DNA from: an uncultured Parasphingopyxis sp.
GTDB lineage: Bacteria; Pseudomonadota; Alphaproteobacteria; Sphingomonadales; Sphingomonadaceae
Reading direction: 5' to 3'
Length of the DNA: 64,000 nt
Assembly: GCF_937129435.1 (NCBI RefSeq)
Contig: NZ_CAKZNF010000037.1
Location: 1 to 64,000 of the forward strand
Numbering within the stretch: position 1 is the stretch's first letter; each line of letters begins with the position of its first letter. The position numbers were made by a program, and so were the translations under genes. Below are positions 1 through 7,947 of this stretch, piece after piece. The notes beneath the pieces are model-generated. The model did no database searches and was not told the DNA's origin. It saw only the letters and a list, made by a program, of their open reading frames with translations.

Positions 1-1623
1 GTTGTCCATGTTGCCCGAGACATAGCCCGAAGCGACATAGGTTTCGAGATTGGCGTCCTGCAGACCCGGAACCGTGATGAAGTCGAACTGCTGACGCGTC
101 ACGCCACCGACCTGGAAGACGTTGAGCGGGATACAGCCATTGGCCGGGTTGCGGCACTGCGGCCCGTTCGGACCCTGGACAACGTCGAGCGCCTGATCGA
201 TCCGCGACGTCGAGAGATCGTTCAGATACTGCTGATTGAAGATCGTCTCGCCACGCAGCAAATGAACGTCATAGCTCCAGTCGCTGCTGATCGAGCCACG
301 CGCACCGACAACGGCACGGAAGGAGGTGTGCCGCAGATCGCTCTGACGCGGAAGACCTTCGACCATACGCTTACCGATATAGACATAGTCGGTCTGCTGG
401 GCGAGTTCGGCCGCCGAGAGCATGCCGTTGCTATCGCGATCGCAACCGAAGGCAGCAGCCTGCTGGAAGCTGAACAGCGGGTTGCTACAATTCAGGAACG
501 GATTGTTCGCGAAGAACGTACCCGAGAAGGCGATCTGCGCAACCGAGCGGTCATCCATGAACTGGAACTCGGCATAAGGAACGATCGACTCGCTGATTTC
601 GTACTCGGCGAAGAAGCCGGCCGTGTAGCGCTTGTCGGGACGCTGGAAGTAGTTGGTTGGCGCATAGTTGTACGCATCGGCTCCGGTGAACGGACGGAAC
701 GCACCAGGCGTACCATCGACATTGGTGAAGTCACCACCGCCCAAGCCATCGCCGTCGGAATCAAACAGCAGGAAGCGACCGGCCGGCGTCGTCGACGAAC
801 CCGTGCAGTTGTAACCCGAGGGCTGCGTTGCCGAGAAGTCGAGGGCGCAAGCGCTGTAGTCGCGATTGGCCTGGAGGATCGGGTCGATCTGACGATAGCC
901 GAGATAGGCGGTGACGTGGCCGCGGCCATCGTCGAAGCCGGCGCCCATGGCGAGGTTCACGTCATAGGTGAAACCATCGACGGGGTTGCCGCCCGGCGAG
1001 GCGAAACCACGGCTGTCGAGCAGATCCTGGATCGGCTCGTTGTCGTTGTTGTGCTGATAGAAGGCGACCTGAGCATCCATCTGGATGCCTTCGAAGTCGC
1101 GATTCATGATGAAGTTGACAACACCGGCGACAGCGTCGGCACCATAGGTCGACGATGCACCACCGGTGATGACTTCGATACGCTCGACGAGAGCGGCCGG
1201 GATCTGGTTGATGTCCGGCGCCGTCGCGAACGGGTCACCGCCGGGAAGGCGACGACCGTCGATCAGGACGAGGGTGCGGACCGAGCCGAGACCGCGAAGG
1301 TTGATCGTTGCCGTGCCCGATGCGCCGTTCGAGATGAACGCCGTCTGGCCGGCCACAACCTGCGGCAGCGAGTTGATGAGGTCTTCCGCGCGGGTCGTAC
1401 CCGTGGCGGCGATTTCCTCGGCACCGACAACGGTCAGCGGCGAAACGCTCTCGAGGTCGGGACGCGAAATACGCGTACCGGTCACGACGATCGGGGCCGA
1501 GCCCTGCGTTGCGCCTTCCTGGGCAAGGGCGGTCGAAGGCGTCGCGAGCATGGCGACACCGAGCGCGATCGGCGCCGCGCCGGCGGCAAACTTCGCGCGA
1601 TTTGAAGTGGTTTGGTTGGTCAC
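1..1623 (-). CDS. TonB-dependent outer-membrane receptor, N-terminal 541 residues (3' end outside window)
   Basis: Reads from a GTG at 1623-1621 (upstream AGAGGGA) to the window edge without a stop, so the C-terminal barrel is missing. A signal peptide ends near TALAQE, followed by a plug domain: a TonB-box-like stretch (APIVVTGTRI), then LINSLPQVV, INLRGLGSVRTLVLIDGRR. This layout is that of the large sphingomonad receptors importing sugars, peptides or siderophores through the outer membrane with TonB energy; the substrate is unknown. Extracellular-loop-like regions carry spaced cysteines (CALDF...YNC, NCSNP, FGCDRD, CRNPANGC). One loop contains DRDSNGMLSAAEL (residues 395-407), matching a canonical EF-hand calcium loop. 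The opposite-strand open frame over the same DNA is a shadow. Confidence 0.92.
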   Translation of the reverse strand, partial: MTNQTTSNRAKFAAGAAPIALGVAMLATPSTALAQEGATQGSAPIVVTGTRISRPDLESVSPLTVVGAEEIAATGTTRAEDLINSLPQVVAGQTAFISNGASGTATINLRGLGSVRTLVLIDGRRLPGGDPFATAPDINQIPAALVERIEVITGGASSTYGADAVAGVVNFIMNRDFEGIQMDAQVAFYQHNNDNEPIQDLLDSRGFASPGGNPVDGFTYDVNLAMGAGFDDGRGHVTAYLGYRQIDPILQANRDYSACALDFSATQPSGYNCTGSSTTPAGRFLLFDSDGDGLGGGDFTNVDGTPGAFRPFTGADAYNYAPTNYFQRPDKRYTAGFFAEYEISESIVPYAEFQFMDDRSVAQIAFSGTFFANNPFLNCSNPLFSFQQAAAFGCDRDSNGMLSAAELAQQTDYVYIGKRMVEGLPRQSDLRHTSFRAVVGARGSISSDWSYDVHLLRGETIFNQQYLNDLSTSRIDQALDVVQGPNGPQCRNPANGCIPLNVFQVGGVTRQQFDFITVPGLQDANLETYVASGYVSGNMDN

Positions 1624-1762
1624 TGTGTAAGTCCCTCTTTGTGGGTTGGCGCACGGCAAGCCGCGAACCGGATCTCATCTGCCTGTCGACAAGGCCCCTA
1701 ATAAAAAGCCCATTCTCCCTTCAGGCCTAGGCTGCTACTGCCCCAAGCCGCTGCGAACTGTA

Positions 1763-1776
1763 AAGCGAAGGTTCAG
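1763..1776 (+). promoter_or_regulatory. 14-nt motif shared with the region upstream of 7948
   Basis: AAGCGAAGGTTCAG lies in the divergent gap between the TonB receptor and the secreted protein at 1879. The same 14-mer with one change occurs at 7884-7897 ahead of another exported protein. It may be part of a promoter or operator; this is inference from two copies only. Confidence 0.25.
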
Positions 1777-1878
1777 GCCGCGAAGGCTGTTCGTTCCTAG
1801 CTGTCGCACAAATGCAACAGTGCCGCTATGAGCCGTTTCCGGCTCATCGTCCGGCCGGAAACACGATGGAGTTGATAC

Positions 1879-2412
1879 ATGCGCATCGCCGCCCTTCTGC
1901 CGATTCCCCTTGCCGCCGCCCTCTGGGCCGGGCCCGGCCTGGCCCAGGATGACGACGAGGAGTTCTCTCTCCCGCAGGTCTATACCGATATGGTGGCCTG
2001 CCGCGAGATCGCGGACGACGCACAACGCCTGGCTTGTTACGACCAGCAGGTTGCTGCACTGCAGCAGGCCGAAGCCAACGAATCGATCGTCGTCGTCGAC
2101 CGCGAGGAAGTTCGCCAGGCCGAGCGCGGCCTGTTCGGCCTGCGATTGCCGAGCATCAGGCTTTTCGGCGGCAGCGACGAGAATCGCGTCAACGAGATCG
2201 AATCGACGATCGCCGCCGTCGATGGAAGCCGTTCGGTTGGCTGGCGTTTCCGGCTCGCGGACGAATCGGTCTGGATTCAGACGGATATGAGCGACCAGCT
2301 TTCGCGCAGCCCGCGCGCAGGAATGCCGATCATCATCCGCCGCGCCGCGCTCGGCAGCTTCCGGGCGGAAGTCGATGGAATGCGGCTGATCCGTGTCCGG
2401 CGGGTGGAGTAA
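1879..2412 (+). CDS. Conserved secreted protein of unknown function, 177 aa
   Basis: Starts at ATG 1879 behind a GGAG 9 nt upstream. Residues 1-22 form a clear Sec signal peptide ending in GLAQ, so the mature protein is periplasmic. It has an acidic start (DDDEEFS), then ACREIADDAQRLACYD: two cysteines about 12 residues apart in a C..I.D..RL.CYD pattern that recurs in many small proteobacterial exported proteins and probably forms a disulphide. The C-terminal half alternates short hydrophobic and charged stretches, consistent with a beta domain (GWRFRLADESVWIQTD). No catalytic motif is visible. It is divergent from the TonB receptor, and the palindromic repeat at 2428 follows its stop by 15 nt. 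Confidence 0.7.
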   Translation: MRIAALLPIPLAAALWAGPGLAQDDDEEFSLPQVYTDMVACREIADDAQRLACYDQQVAALQQAEANESIVVVDREEVRQAERGLFGLRLPSIRLFGGSDENRVNEIESTIAAVDGSRSVGWRFRLADESVWIQTDMSDQLSRSPRAGMPIIIRRAALGSFRAEVDGMRLIRVRRVE

Positions 2413-2427
2413 GGCAGGAACGTTCCT

Positions 2428-2586
2428 TTGTCAGACTCGACCTTTCGGTCGAGCGCGGCACCGGCCCGCGCTTTGGCGCTAGCCAAAGTCTGACAAAAGA
2501 ACCCCGGTGCGGCGATTTTCCGCCAGGAAAATTCTGATAAAATAATCCGGTACCGCGCGCGAGCTTCGGGCCAAAGCCCGACAATC
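2428..2586. repeat. TTGTCAGA-ended palindromic repeat, copy A (two units)
   Basis: Fills the gap between the convergent stops at 2412 and 2596. Unit 1 (2428-2496) has ends TTGTCAGA and TCTGACAA, a small hairpin CGACC-tttc-GGTCG and a GCACCGGCC block. Unit 2 (to about 2586) carries GCGGCG, hairpin ATTTTCC-gcca-GGAAAAT and a diverged TTGTCGGG end read from the minus strand. It lacks the long central stem of copies B, C and D. Confidence 0.8.
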
Positions 2587-2595
2587 AAATCGCCG

Positions 2596-3489
2596 CTACA
2601 TTTCCCCCGCAAGCATTTGCGGATCGATGCGGGCGTCCATCCACTTCATGCCCCAATGGAGATGCGGTCCCGAAGCGCGGCCGCTCGAGCCGATGGCGCC
2701 GATCGTCTGGCCCTGCCGCACCCGGTCGCCCTCCGCCACGTCGATCCGTGACAGGTGCAGGAAGGCGCTGTTCAGCCCCATGCCATGATCGAGCATCAGC
2801 AGATGCCCTTCCAGCGTGAACGGCGCTTGCGCGGCGAGGATTACCGTGCCGTCCGCCGGCGCGACGATCGGCGTGCCCGTCGGCTGCGCGATATCGACGC
2901 CAGTATGATAGGAGCCCGGCTCGCCGCGATAGATGCGCTGCGATCCGAAAACGCCGCTGATCCTGCCGGTGACCGGCCAGCGGAAATCCTGCCGCCAGCC
3001 TACGCTGCCTGTCCGCATTGCGCGGGCGGCATAGATGCGCTCGAGTTCCGGCGCACGGCGACGGCGGAACGATTCCGAGGAGACTCCGCCCGTCGGCGAA
3101 GCATTGACGTGCTCGAGCCGCCAGGAATGCGGAGCGACCGCAATGTTCTCCGTCACCGACTGTCCGTTCGCCAGCGTGGCCGACAGAATCGCCGATCCAT
3201 CGTGATCGCGATCGAAGGCGATCAGGAACGACCCGTCCGGCGCGACCTCGACGGGCGCGCCGTCAAACGTCAATTGTACCGTATTGCTCGGCGCGAGCCC
3301 GCGGACGACGGCGCCCTGTTCGTAGCTACCATCAAGCCGGAAGCCGGTGCGGGCGGGCGGAGCCGGAGGAGCGGGCGGCGGTGCGGGAACGGCAGCCGGC
3401 ACCGGCTGCGGCGGCAGCTCGGCCGCCTCTTCGGCCGAACATCCGGCCATGGCGAGCGCCCCAACCGCGCAAAGTGCGATCCGTTTCAC
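2596..3489 (-). CDS. M23 (LytM-type) metallopeptidase lipoprotein, 297 aa
   Basis: Peptidoglycan endopeptidase anchored in an envelope membrane. The chosen start is GTG at 3489, which overlaps the upstream gene's TGA (GTGA) and puts a lipoprotein signal directly at the N-terminus: KRIALCAVGALAMAGC, lipid cysteine at residue 17. A longer open frame upstream would bury that signal. A Pro/Ala-rich linker (residues 26-47) is followed by a beta region and the C-terminal LytM domain: HTGVD (H195, D199) and HLHW (H276, H278) are the zinc ligands and catalytic His, so the enzyme looks active. It forms a coupled minus-strand group with DUF2093 and xseA. Confidence 0.88.
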   Translation of the reverse strand: MKRIALCAVGALAMAGCSAEEAAELPPQPVPAAVPAPPPAPPAPPARTGFRLDGSYEQGAVVRGLAPSNTVQLTFDGAPVEVAPDGSFLIAFDRDHDGSAILSATLANGQSVTENIAVAPHSWRLEHVNASPTGGVSSESFRRRRAPELERIYAARAMRTGSVGWRQDFRWPVTGRISGVFGSQRIYRGEPGSYHTGVDIAQPTGTPIVAPADGTVILAAQAPFTLEGHLLMLDHGMGLNSAFLHLSRIDVAEGDRVRQGQTIGAIGSSGRASGPHLHWGMKWMDARIDPQMLAGEM

Positions 3490-3686
3490 GCCGACAGCTC
3501 CGCCTGGACCGCAATCTCGGCCGTGGCATAGGGCTCCTGCCGCTCGACGCTCCAATAACGCAATTCGTCGAGCGGGATCGCCGTGCCGGTCACGGCGCAA
3601 AACACGTGGTCGCCGGGCGACAGCATCCGGAAATTGTTGGCCATATAATGGAGCCGGGCGGTCTTGCCGCCGGGGGAAGTGAGCAT
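3486..3686 (-). CDS. DUF2093 family protein, 66 aa
   Basis: Small soluble protein beginning MLTSPGGKTARLHYMANNF. The core FRMLSPGDHVFCAVTGTAIPLDELRYWSVERQEPYA matches DUF2093, found almost only in alphaproteobacteria, often beside xseA. I start it at ATG 3686 because upstream in-frame codons overlap xseA and give unrelated residues. It begins 13 nt after the xseA stop and overlaps the M23 gene by 4 nt, so the three are probably co-translated. A single cysteine and a Trp/Tyr-rich tail are visible; no biochemical role is known to me. Confidence 0.85.
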   Translation of the reverse strand: MLTSPGGKTARLHYMANNFRMLSPGDHVFCAVTGTAIPLDELRYWSVERQEPYATAEIAVQAELSA

Positions 3687-3699
3687 CGGTCTTTCGTCC

Positions 3700-5115
3700 T
3701 CAATCGAACAGGTTGCGCTGGCCGGCGGGGGGACGCGCCGGCTTTTTCGCTTTGCGCGCAGGATAGGGTTTGGCGCCGCCTTCCTCAACCCGCGCATCGA
3801 CCGTCCCGTCGGCGAAACGCAGCGTCAGCGCGCTGGCCGCCCTGGCGGCATCCGCACTGACCAAAGTTTTTGCCTCGCGGTCTGTTACCCGCGCATAGCC
3901 CTTTTCGAGCGGCCGGTCCGGATGCAGCTGGCCCAGCAGGCGGGCAAGGCCGGCGAGACGCTGTGCCGCCGATGCCGAACGCTGCTCGAGCATCCGGGGA
4001 TGCAGCCGGTCGCGCTGGCGTTCGAAAGCATGCCCGGCCCGCTGCAGCCGATTGTCGAGCGCGCGCGTTCCGCGATCGGCGAGATCGTCGAGCCGCTGAC
4101 CATGCGGCGCGAAAAGATTGTCGAGCCGCGGCATCAGGCGCGCCAGCGACTGCAGCCGGTCCGCCGCCCGTTCGCGCCAGCGGTGGATCGCCCGATCGGC
4201 CCGCATGCCGATCTGCGCGATCGTCGCCAGCAGATCGGCGCGGACCGGCACCGCCATCTCGGCAGCGGCCGTCGGCGTCGGTGCGCGGCGGTCGGCCACG
4301 AAGTCGCAGAGCGTCGTGTCGGTCTCGTGCCCGACGGCGGAGATGACGGGAATCGAACAATCGGCGATCGCCCGAACCACGGCCTCTTCGTTGAACGCCC
4401 ACAGATCTTCGATCGACCCGCCGCCCCGCGCCACGATCAGCAGGTCGGGCCGCACGACCGGACCGCCTTGCTCCATCGCATCGAAGCCGCGCACCGCTGC
4501 GGCGACCTGCTCGGCCGCGCCCTCGCCCTGCACGATGACCGGCCACAGCACGACGTGCGTCGGCATCCGGTCTTCGAGCCGGTGCAGGATATCGCGGATC
4601 ACCGCCCCGGTCGGCGAAGTCACGACACCGATCGTCCGGGGTAGATGGGGCAACCGCTTCTTTCGCTCTTCGGCGAACAGTCCCTCGGCAGCGAGGGCCT
4701 GGCGCCGCTTTTCGAGCAGCTGCATCAGGGCGCCCTGCCCGGCCAGCTCGAGATGCTCGATCACGATCTGATATTTGGACCGCCCCGGATAGGTGGTGAG
4801 CCGCCCGGTCGCGACGACATCGAGCCCGTCTTCCGCCTGAAACGCGATGCGCCCGCCCTGGCCGCGCCAGATCACGCCGTCGATCACGGCACGATCGTCT
4901 TTCAGCGTCAGATAGCAATGCCCCGACGCGGCGCGTTTGAAGCCCGATATCTCGCCCCGGATCCGGACATGGCCGAACCTGCCTTCCACCTCGCGCTTCA
5001 GCGCGGCCGAGATTTCGGAGACGGTGAGCGGCGCTGCATTGTCGCCGGGCGGGCTGTCGGCTAACAGTTCGTCCGGGGAGGCGGAAGCGTCTCGATCTGA
5101 AGGGGAATCCGGCAT
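3700..5115 (-). CDS. xseA: Exodeoxyribonuclease VII large subunit
   Basis: Catalytic subunit of exonuclease VII, which degrades single-stranded DNA in mismatch and double-strand repair with the small subunit XseB (not in this window). An N-terminal OB-fold ([31 protein letters not shown]...HCYLTLKD) leads into the nuclease domain ([54 protein letters not shown]), then a long helical region and the terminal EKGYARVTD. At 471 aa from ATG 5115 it has a normal length. That start codon shares two bases with the purD start on the other strand. An 891-residue open frame across this gene and purD is a shadow. Confidence 0.95.
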   Translation of the reverse strand: MPDSPSDRDASASPDELLADSPPGDNAAPLTVSEISAALKREVEGRFGHVRIRGEISGFKRAASGHCYLTLKDDRAVIDGVIWRGQGGRIAFQAEDGLDVVATGRLTTYPGRSKYQIVIEHLELAGQGALMQLLEKRRQALAAEGLFAEERKKRLPHLPRTIGVVTSPTGAVIRDILHRLEDRMPTHVVLWPVIVQGEGAAEQVAAAVRGFDAMEQGGPVVRPDLLIVARGGGSIEDLWAFNEEAVVRAIADCSIPVISAVGHETDTTLCDFVADRRAPTPTAAAEMAVPVRADLLATIAQIGMRADRAIHRWRERAADRLQSLARLMPRLDNLFAPHGQRLDDLADRGTRALDNRLQRAGHAFERQRDRLHPRMLEQRSASAAQRLAGLARLLGQLHPDRPLEKGYARVTDREAKTLVSADAARAASALTLRFADGTVDARVEEGGAKPYPARKAKKPARPPAGQRNLFD

Positions 5116-6385
5116 GAATGTCCTGTTGCTTGGCGCGGGCGGGCGCGAACATGCGCTGGCGTGGAAGCTGGCGCAATCCCCCCGCCTGACCAAGCTGTAC
5201 GCATCGCCCGGCAATCCCGGCATCGCAAAGCATGCCGAGCTGGTCGAGATCAAGGATGGCGATCATCGCGGCACCATCGACTTCTGTCTTAAAAACTCGA
5301 TCGAGCTGGTGGTCATCGGCCCCGAAGCACCGCTGGTCGACGGGCTGGCCGACAATCTCCGCACAATGGGTTTCCTCGTCTTCGGTCCCGACAAGGAGCC
5401 GGCGCGGCTCGAAGGGTCGAAGGGTTTCACCAAGGATCTGTGCACCGAGGCAAAGATCCCGACCGCAGCCTATTCCCGCTTCACCTCCGCCGACGCCGCG
5501 CATTACGCGCTGAAGGAATTCGGACTGCCCGTCGTCATCAAGGCAGACGGGCTGGCGGCGGGCAAGGGCGTGATCATCGCCGAAACAGAAGAAGAGGCGA
5601 AAGCGGCGGTCGACGGCATGTTCGCCGGCGATTTCGGCAAGGCCGGCGCGGAAATTGTGATCGAGGAATTTCTCGAAGGCGAGGAAGCGAGCTTCTTTGC
5701 CCTGGTCGACGGCAAGACCGCCCTTCCCTTCGGCACGGCGCAGGACCACAAGCGCGTCGGCGAGGGCGATACCGGCCCCAATACCGGCGGCATGGGCGCC
5801 TACAGCCCCGCCCCGATCCTCAAGGGCAAGATGGCCAAGCGCGTGATGAAGGAGATCGTCGAGCCGACGATCAAGACGCTCGCCAAGCGCGGCACGCCGT
5901 TCAGCGGCGTTCTCTATGCGGGCCTGATGCTGACCAATGACGGGCCGAAGCTGATCGAGTATAATGTCCGTTTCGGCGATCCCGAATGCCAGGTGCTGAT
6001 GATGCGCCTCGAATCGGACCTGCTCGAGCTGATGACCGCGGTCGCCGAGGGCAAGCTCAAAAAGGCGAAAAAGCCGGAATTCGCCAAGGACAGCGCGATG
6101 ACCGTCGTGATGGCGGCAGAAGGCTATCCGGGCGAGGCGAAAAAAGGCGGCCGGATCGAAGGCATCGACAAGGCCGCCGGCAAGAATGTCGAGGTCTTCC
6201 AGGCCGGTACGGCGGAGGAGAAGGGCACGCTGATCGCATCGGGCGGCCGCGTCCTCAACGTGACGGCCAGGGGCAAGACGCTGAAGGCGGCGCGCAAGGC
6301 GGCCTATGACGCGGTCGGGAAGATCGACTTTCCCGACGGCTTCTACCGCGAGGATATCGGCTGGCGCGAACTCGAACGCGCATAG
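5114..6385 (+). CDS. purD: Phosphoribosylamine-glycine ligase (GAR synthetase)
   Basis: Second step of de novo purine synthesis: joins glycine to phosphoribosylamine with ATP. The 423-residue protein begins [21 protein letters not shown], the typical PurD N-terminus, with AAGGGGA 8 nt upstream of ATG 5114. ATP-grasp features are visible: [28 protein letters not shown], the [14 protein letters not shown] block and [24 protein letters not shown]. Length is close to the usual 420-430. An open frame runs upstream from here but contains only antisense xseA residues. Its start overlaps that of divergent xseA, so its promoter must lie inside xseA. Confidence 0.96.
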   Translation: MNVLLLGAGGREHALAWKLAQSPRLTKLYASPGNPGIAKHAELVEIKDGDHRGTIDFCLKNSIELVVIGPEAPLVDGLADNLRTMGFLVFGPDKEPARLEGSKGFTKDLCTEAKIPTAAYSRFTSADAAHYALKEFGLPVVIKADGLAAGKGVIIAETEEEAKAAVDGMFAGDFGKAGAEIVIEEFLEGEEASFFALVDGKTALPFGTAQDHKRVGEGDTGPNTGGMGAYSPAPILKGKMAKRVMKEIVEPTIKTLAKRGTPFSGVLYAGLMLTNDGPKLIEYNVRFGDPECQVLMMRLESDLLELMTAVAEGKLKKAKKPEFAKDSAMTVVMAAEGYPGEAKKGGRIEGIDKAAGKNVEVFQAGTAEEKGTLIASGGRVLNVTARGKTLKAARKAAYDAVGKIDFPDGFYREDIGWRELERA

Positions 6386-6453
6386 AAAAAGCCGAATATT
6401 TGCAAAAATCCCCGTTCCGGCACAAAATGCCGCCAGGGGAGGACATCGCGACC

Positions 6454-7158
6454 ATGTCACCGGCGATCAAATTGCTGGTCGGTATCGCTGCCACGGGTAT
6501 CGTCACCTGGGCCAGCCTGATGCCGTTCGGCGGCGCGCGGGCGATTGCGGACGATCTGGAAACGCGCACGGCGAACGCACTGGAAAGCGAAGGCGCAGTC
6601 GGCATCGATGTCCGCGTGCCGCGCAGCCCGGTGCGGCGGACCATCCATCTTTCCGGCGACGTCCCGGACGACCTGAAATTGCGGATGCGGCAGATCGCCC
6701 TCGATCAATCGGGTGTGAGCGGAGCGGTGTGGGATAGCGAATCGGAGGCCGACCCCGAAACCGTGCTGGCCGAGGCGGCGAACCGCTGTCAGGCCGAGCT
6801 CGAAGCGCTGATGGCCGAGCAGCAGATCACCTTCCGCAGTGGATCGCCCTATATCAATCCCGAATCGGCCCGGCTGCTCGACCGGATCGCCGAGACGGCG
6901 CGCGGCTGCGAAGGACTGCAGATCGAGATCGCCGGCCATAGCGACGCCAGCGGCAACGACAATGTGAACCGCGAAATGTCGGCCTATCGCGCCACGGCCG
7001 TGCGCGATTCGCTCGTCGAACGCGGGTTGCCGCAAGCCATGCTCACGACCATTGGCAAGGGGTCGGACGAACCTCTGGACGGCGTGAGCCCGGGCGATCC
7101 GGCGAATCGCCGCATCGAGTTCACGGTGCGTCCGGCCAGCGGAGGCGAACCGTCATGA
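6454..7158 (+). CDS. OmpA-family cell-envelope protein with BON-like region, 234 aa
   Basis: Starts at ATG 6454 with AGGGGAGGA about 10 nt upstream; earlier in-frame ATGs lack such a site. The N-terminal helix (AIKLLVGIAATGIVTWASLMP) is a membrane anchor or uncleaved signal. Residues about 35-85 resemble one BON repeat (RTIHLSGDVPDDLKLRMRQI). The C-terminal OmpA/MotB domain binds peptidoglycan: ITFRSGSPYINPESARLLDRIA, then IEIAGHSDASGNDNVNREMSAYRATAVRDSL and the closing NRRIEFTV. It probably tethers the inner membrane to the wall. It overlaps the next gene by ATGA and heads a three-gene coupled unit. Confidence 0.88.
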   Translation: MSPAIKLLVGIAATGIVTWASLMPFGGARAIADDLETRTANALESEGAVGIDVRVPRSPVRRTIHLSGDVPDDLKLRMRQIALDQSGVSGAVWDSESEADPETVLAEAANRCQAELEALMAEQQITFRSGSPYINPESARLLDRIAETARGCEGLQIEIAGHSDASGNDNVNREMSAYRATAVRDSLVERGLPQAMLTTIGKGSDEPLDGVSPGDPANRRIEFTVRPASGGEPS

Positions 7159-7253
7159 TCGACCTGTGGATCGAAGCGCTGCTGCTCTATCTCGTCGTCT
7201 TCCTGATCGGCATCGGCATCGCCTGGCTCGTCTGGGGCCGGCGGAGCGTCTGA
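7155..7253 (+). CDS. Small single-pass membrane protein, 32 aa
   Basis: The ATG at 7155 overlaps the OmpA stop (ATGA), and the TGA at 7251-7253 lies 3 nt before the next ATG. The frame encodes an acidic start (MIDLWIEA), about 20 hydrophobic residues (LLLYLVVFLIGIGIAWLVW) and a basic tail GRRSV, a typical inner-membrane helix with a positive cytoplasmic end. Its exact fit between two genes, leaving no other coding option, argues it is real despite its size. The function is unknown; a small subunit of an OmpA or helix-hairpin-helix envelope complex is a guess. Confidence 0.72.
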   Translation: MIDLWIEALLLYLVVFLIGIGIAWLVWGRRSV

Positions 7254-7256
7254 ACC

Positions 7257-7835
7257 ATGGGCTATGTCATCGCGCAACTATGGCCGTGGATGCTTTTTTC
7301 GGGCGCGATCGGGATCGCCACGGGATGGTGGATGTGGCGTTCGCCCGCCAAGGCGGACGAACCGATCGCCGCGCCCTATATCCCGCCGGCGCCACCGCAA
7401 GATGAGCCTTTGCCCGAAATCGATCCGGTGCCCGATGCGGCTCCCGTGCCCGAGCCGGCCGCTGCATTCGACCGGCTGGCCGGCGTGGCGGAAGAAGCGG
7501 AAACGGAAGAAATCGAAAATGCGGGCCCTGTCGTCGAAGAAGAGGCGCCGACCCCCTCCCCCTTCCTCGACGCGCCCGATGGCGAGCCCGACGATCTAAC
7601 CCGGATCAAGGGTATCGGCCCCAAGCTGAACGACGTGCTGCACGCCATGGGCGTCTATCACTTCGACCAGATCGCGCGTTGGTCGGCATCCGATATCGCC
7701 GAGGTCGATGCGCGACTCGACACCTTCCAGGGCCGCATCGAGCGTGATCGCTGGGTCGAGCAGGCCGGCTATCTGTCTTCGAACGACATGGTCTCCTTCC
7801 GGCGCGAATTCGGCAAGCCGCGCGGCGAACTGTGA
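7257..7835 (+). CDS. Membrane-anchored helix-hairpin-helix protein, 192 aa (paralogue of 9952-10518)
   Basis: Begins MGYVIAQLWPWMLFSGAIGIATGWWMW, a transmembrane anchor. Residues about 28-110 are a Pro/Glu/Ala-rich acidic linker with no folded motif. The C-terminal about 75 residues hold DDLTRIKGIGPKLNDVLHAMGVYHFDQIARWSASDIAEVDARL, a helix-hairpin-helix (IKGIGPK), then RIERDRWVEQAGYL. Related domains occur on alphaproteobacterial NuoE- and L21-type proteins and can bind DNA or protein. A second gene at 9952 has the same anchor-linker-HhH plan and the same RIERDRWVEQAG signature, so the two are paralogues flanking the von Willebrand gene. Role unknown. Confidence 0.8.
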   Translation: MGYVIAQLWPWMLFSGAIGIATGWWMWRSPAKADEPIAAPYIPPAPPQDEPLPEIDPVPDAAPVPEPAAAFDRLAGVAEEAETEEIENAGPVVEEEAPTPSPFLDAPDGEPDDLTRIKGIGPKLNDVLHAMGVYHFDQIARWSASDIAEVDARLDTFQGRIERDRWVEQAGYLSSNDMVSFRREFGKPRGEL

Positions 7836-7900
7836 CCTGCCGCACAGCATAAGCCGCTCTACCGGCTAGGCTTTTGCAACATTAAGCGAGGGTTCAGACG

Positions 7901-7923
7901 CCGATGTGATTATGTCACATCGG
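7901..7923. promoter_or_regulatory. 9-bp inverted repeat with 5-bp spacer upstream of the vWA gene
   Basis: CCGATGTGA-TTATG-TCACATCGG is a perfect palindrome 25 nt before the start of the von Willebrand gene. The TGTGA/TCACA arms resemble a CRP/FNR-family site, but the spacer is 5 rather than 6 nt. No T-run follows, so it is more likely an operator than a terminator. Confidence 0.45.
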
Positions 7924-7947
7924 GTCGAGGATTACGGGAGGTTCTCA

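Noticed and set aside
3785-6460. 891-residue open frame on the minus strand over xseA and purD
   Set aside because: It runs antisense to purD and in a shifted frame of xseA; no domain, no plausible start.
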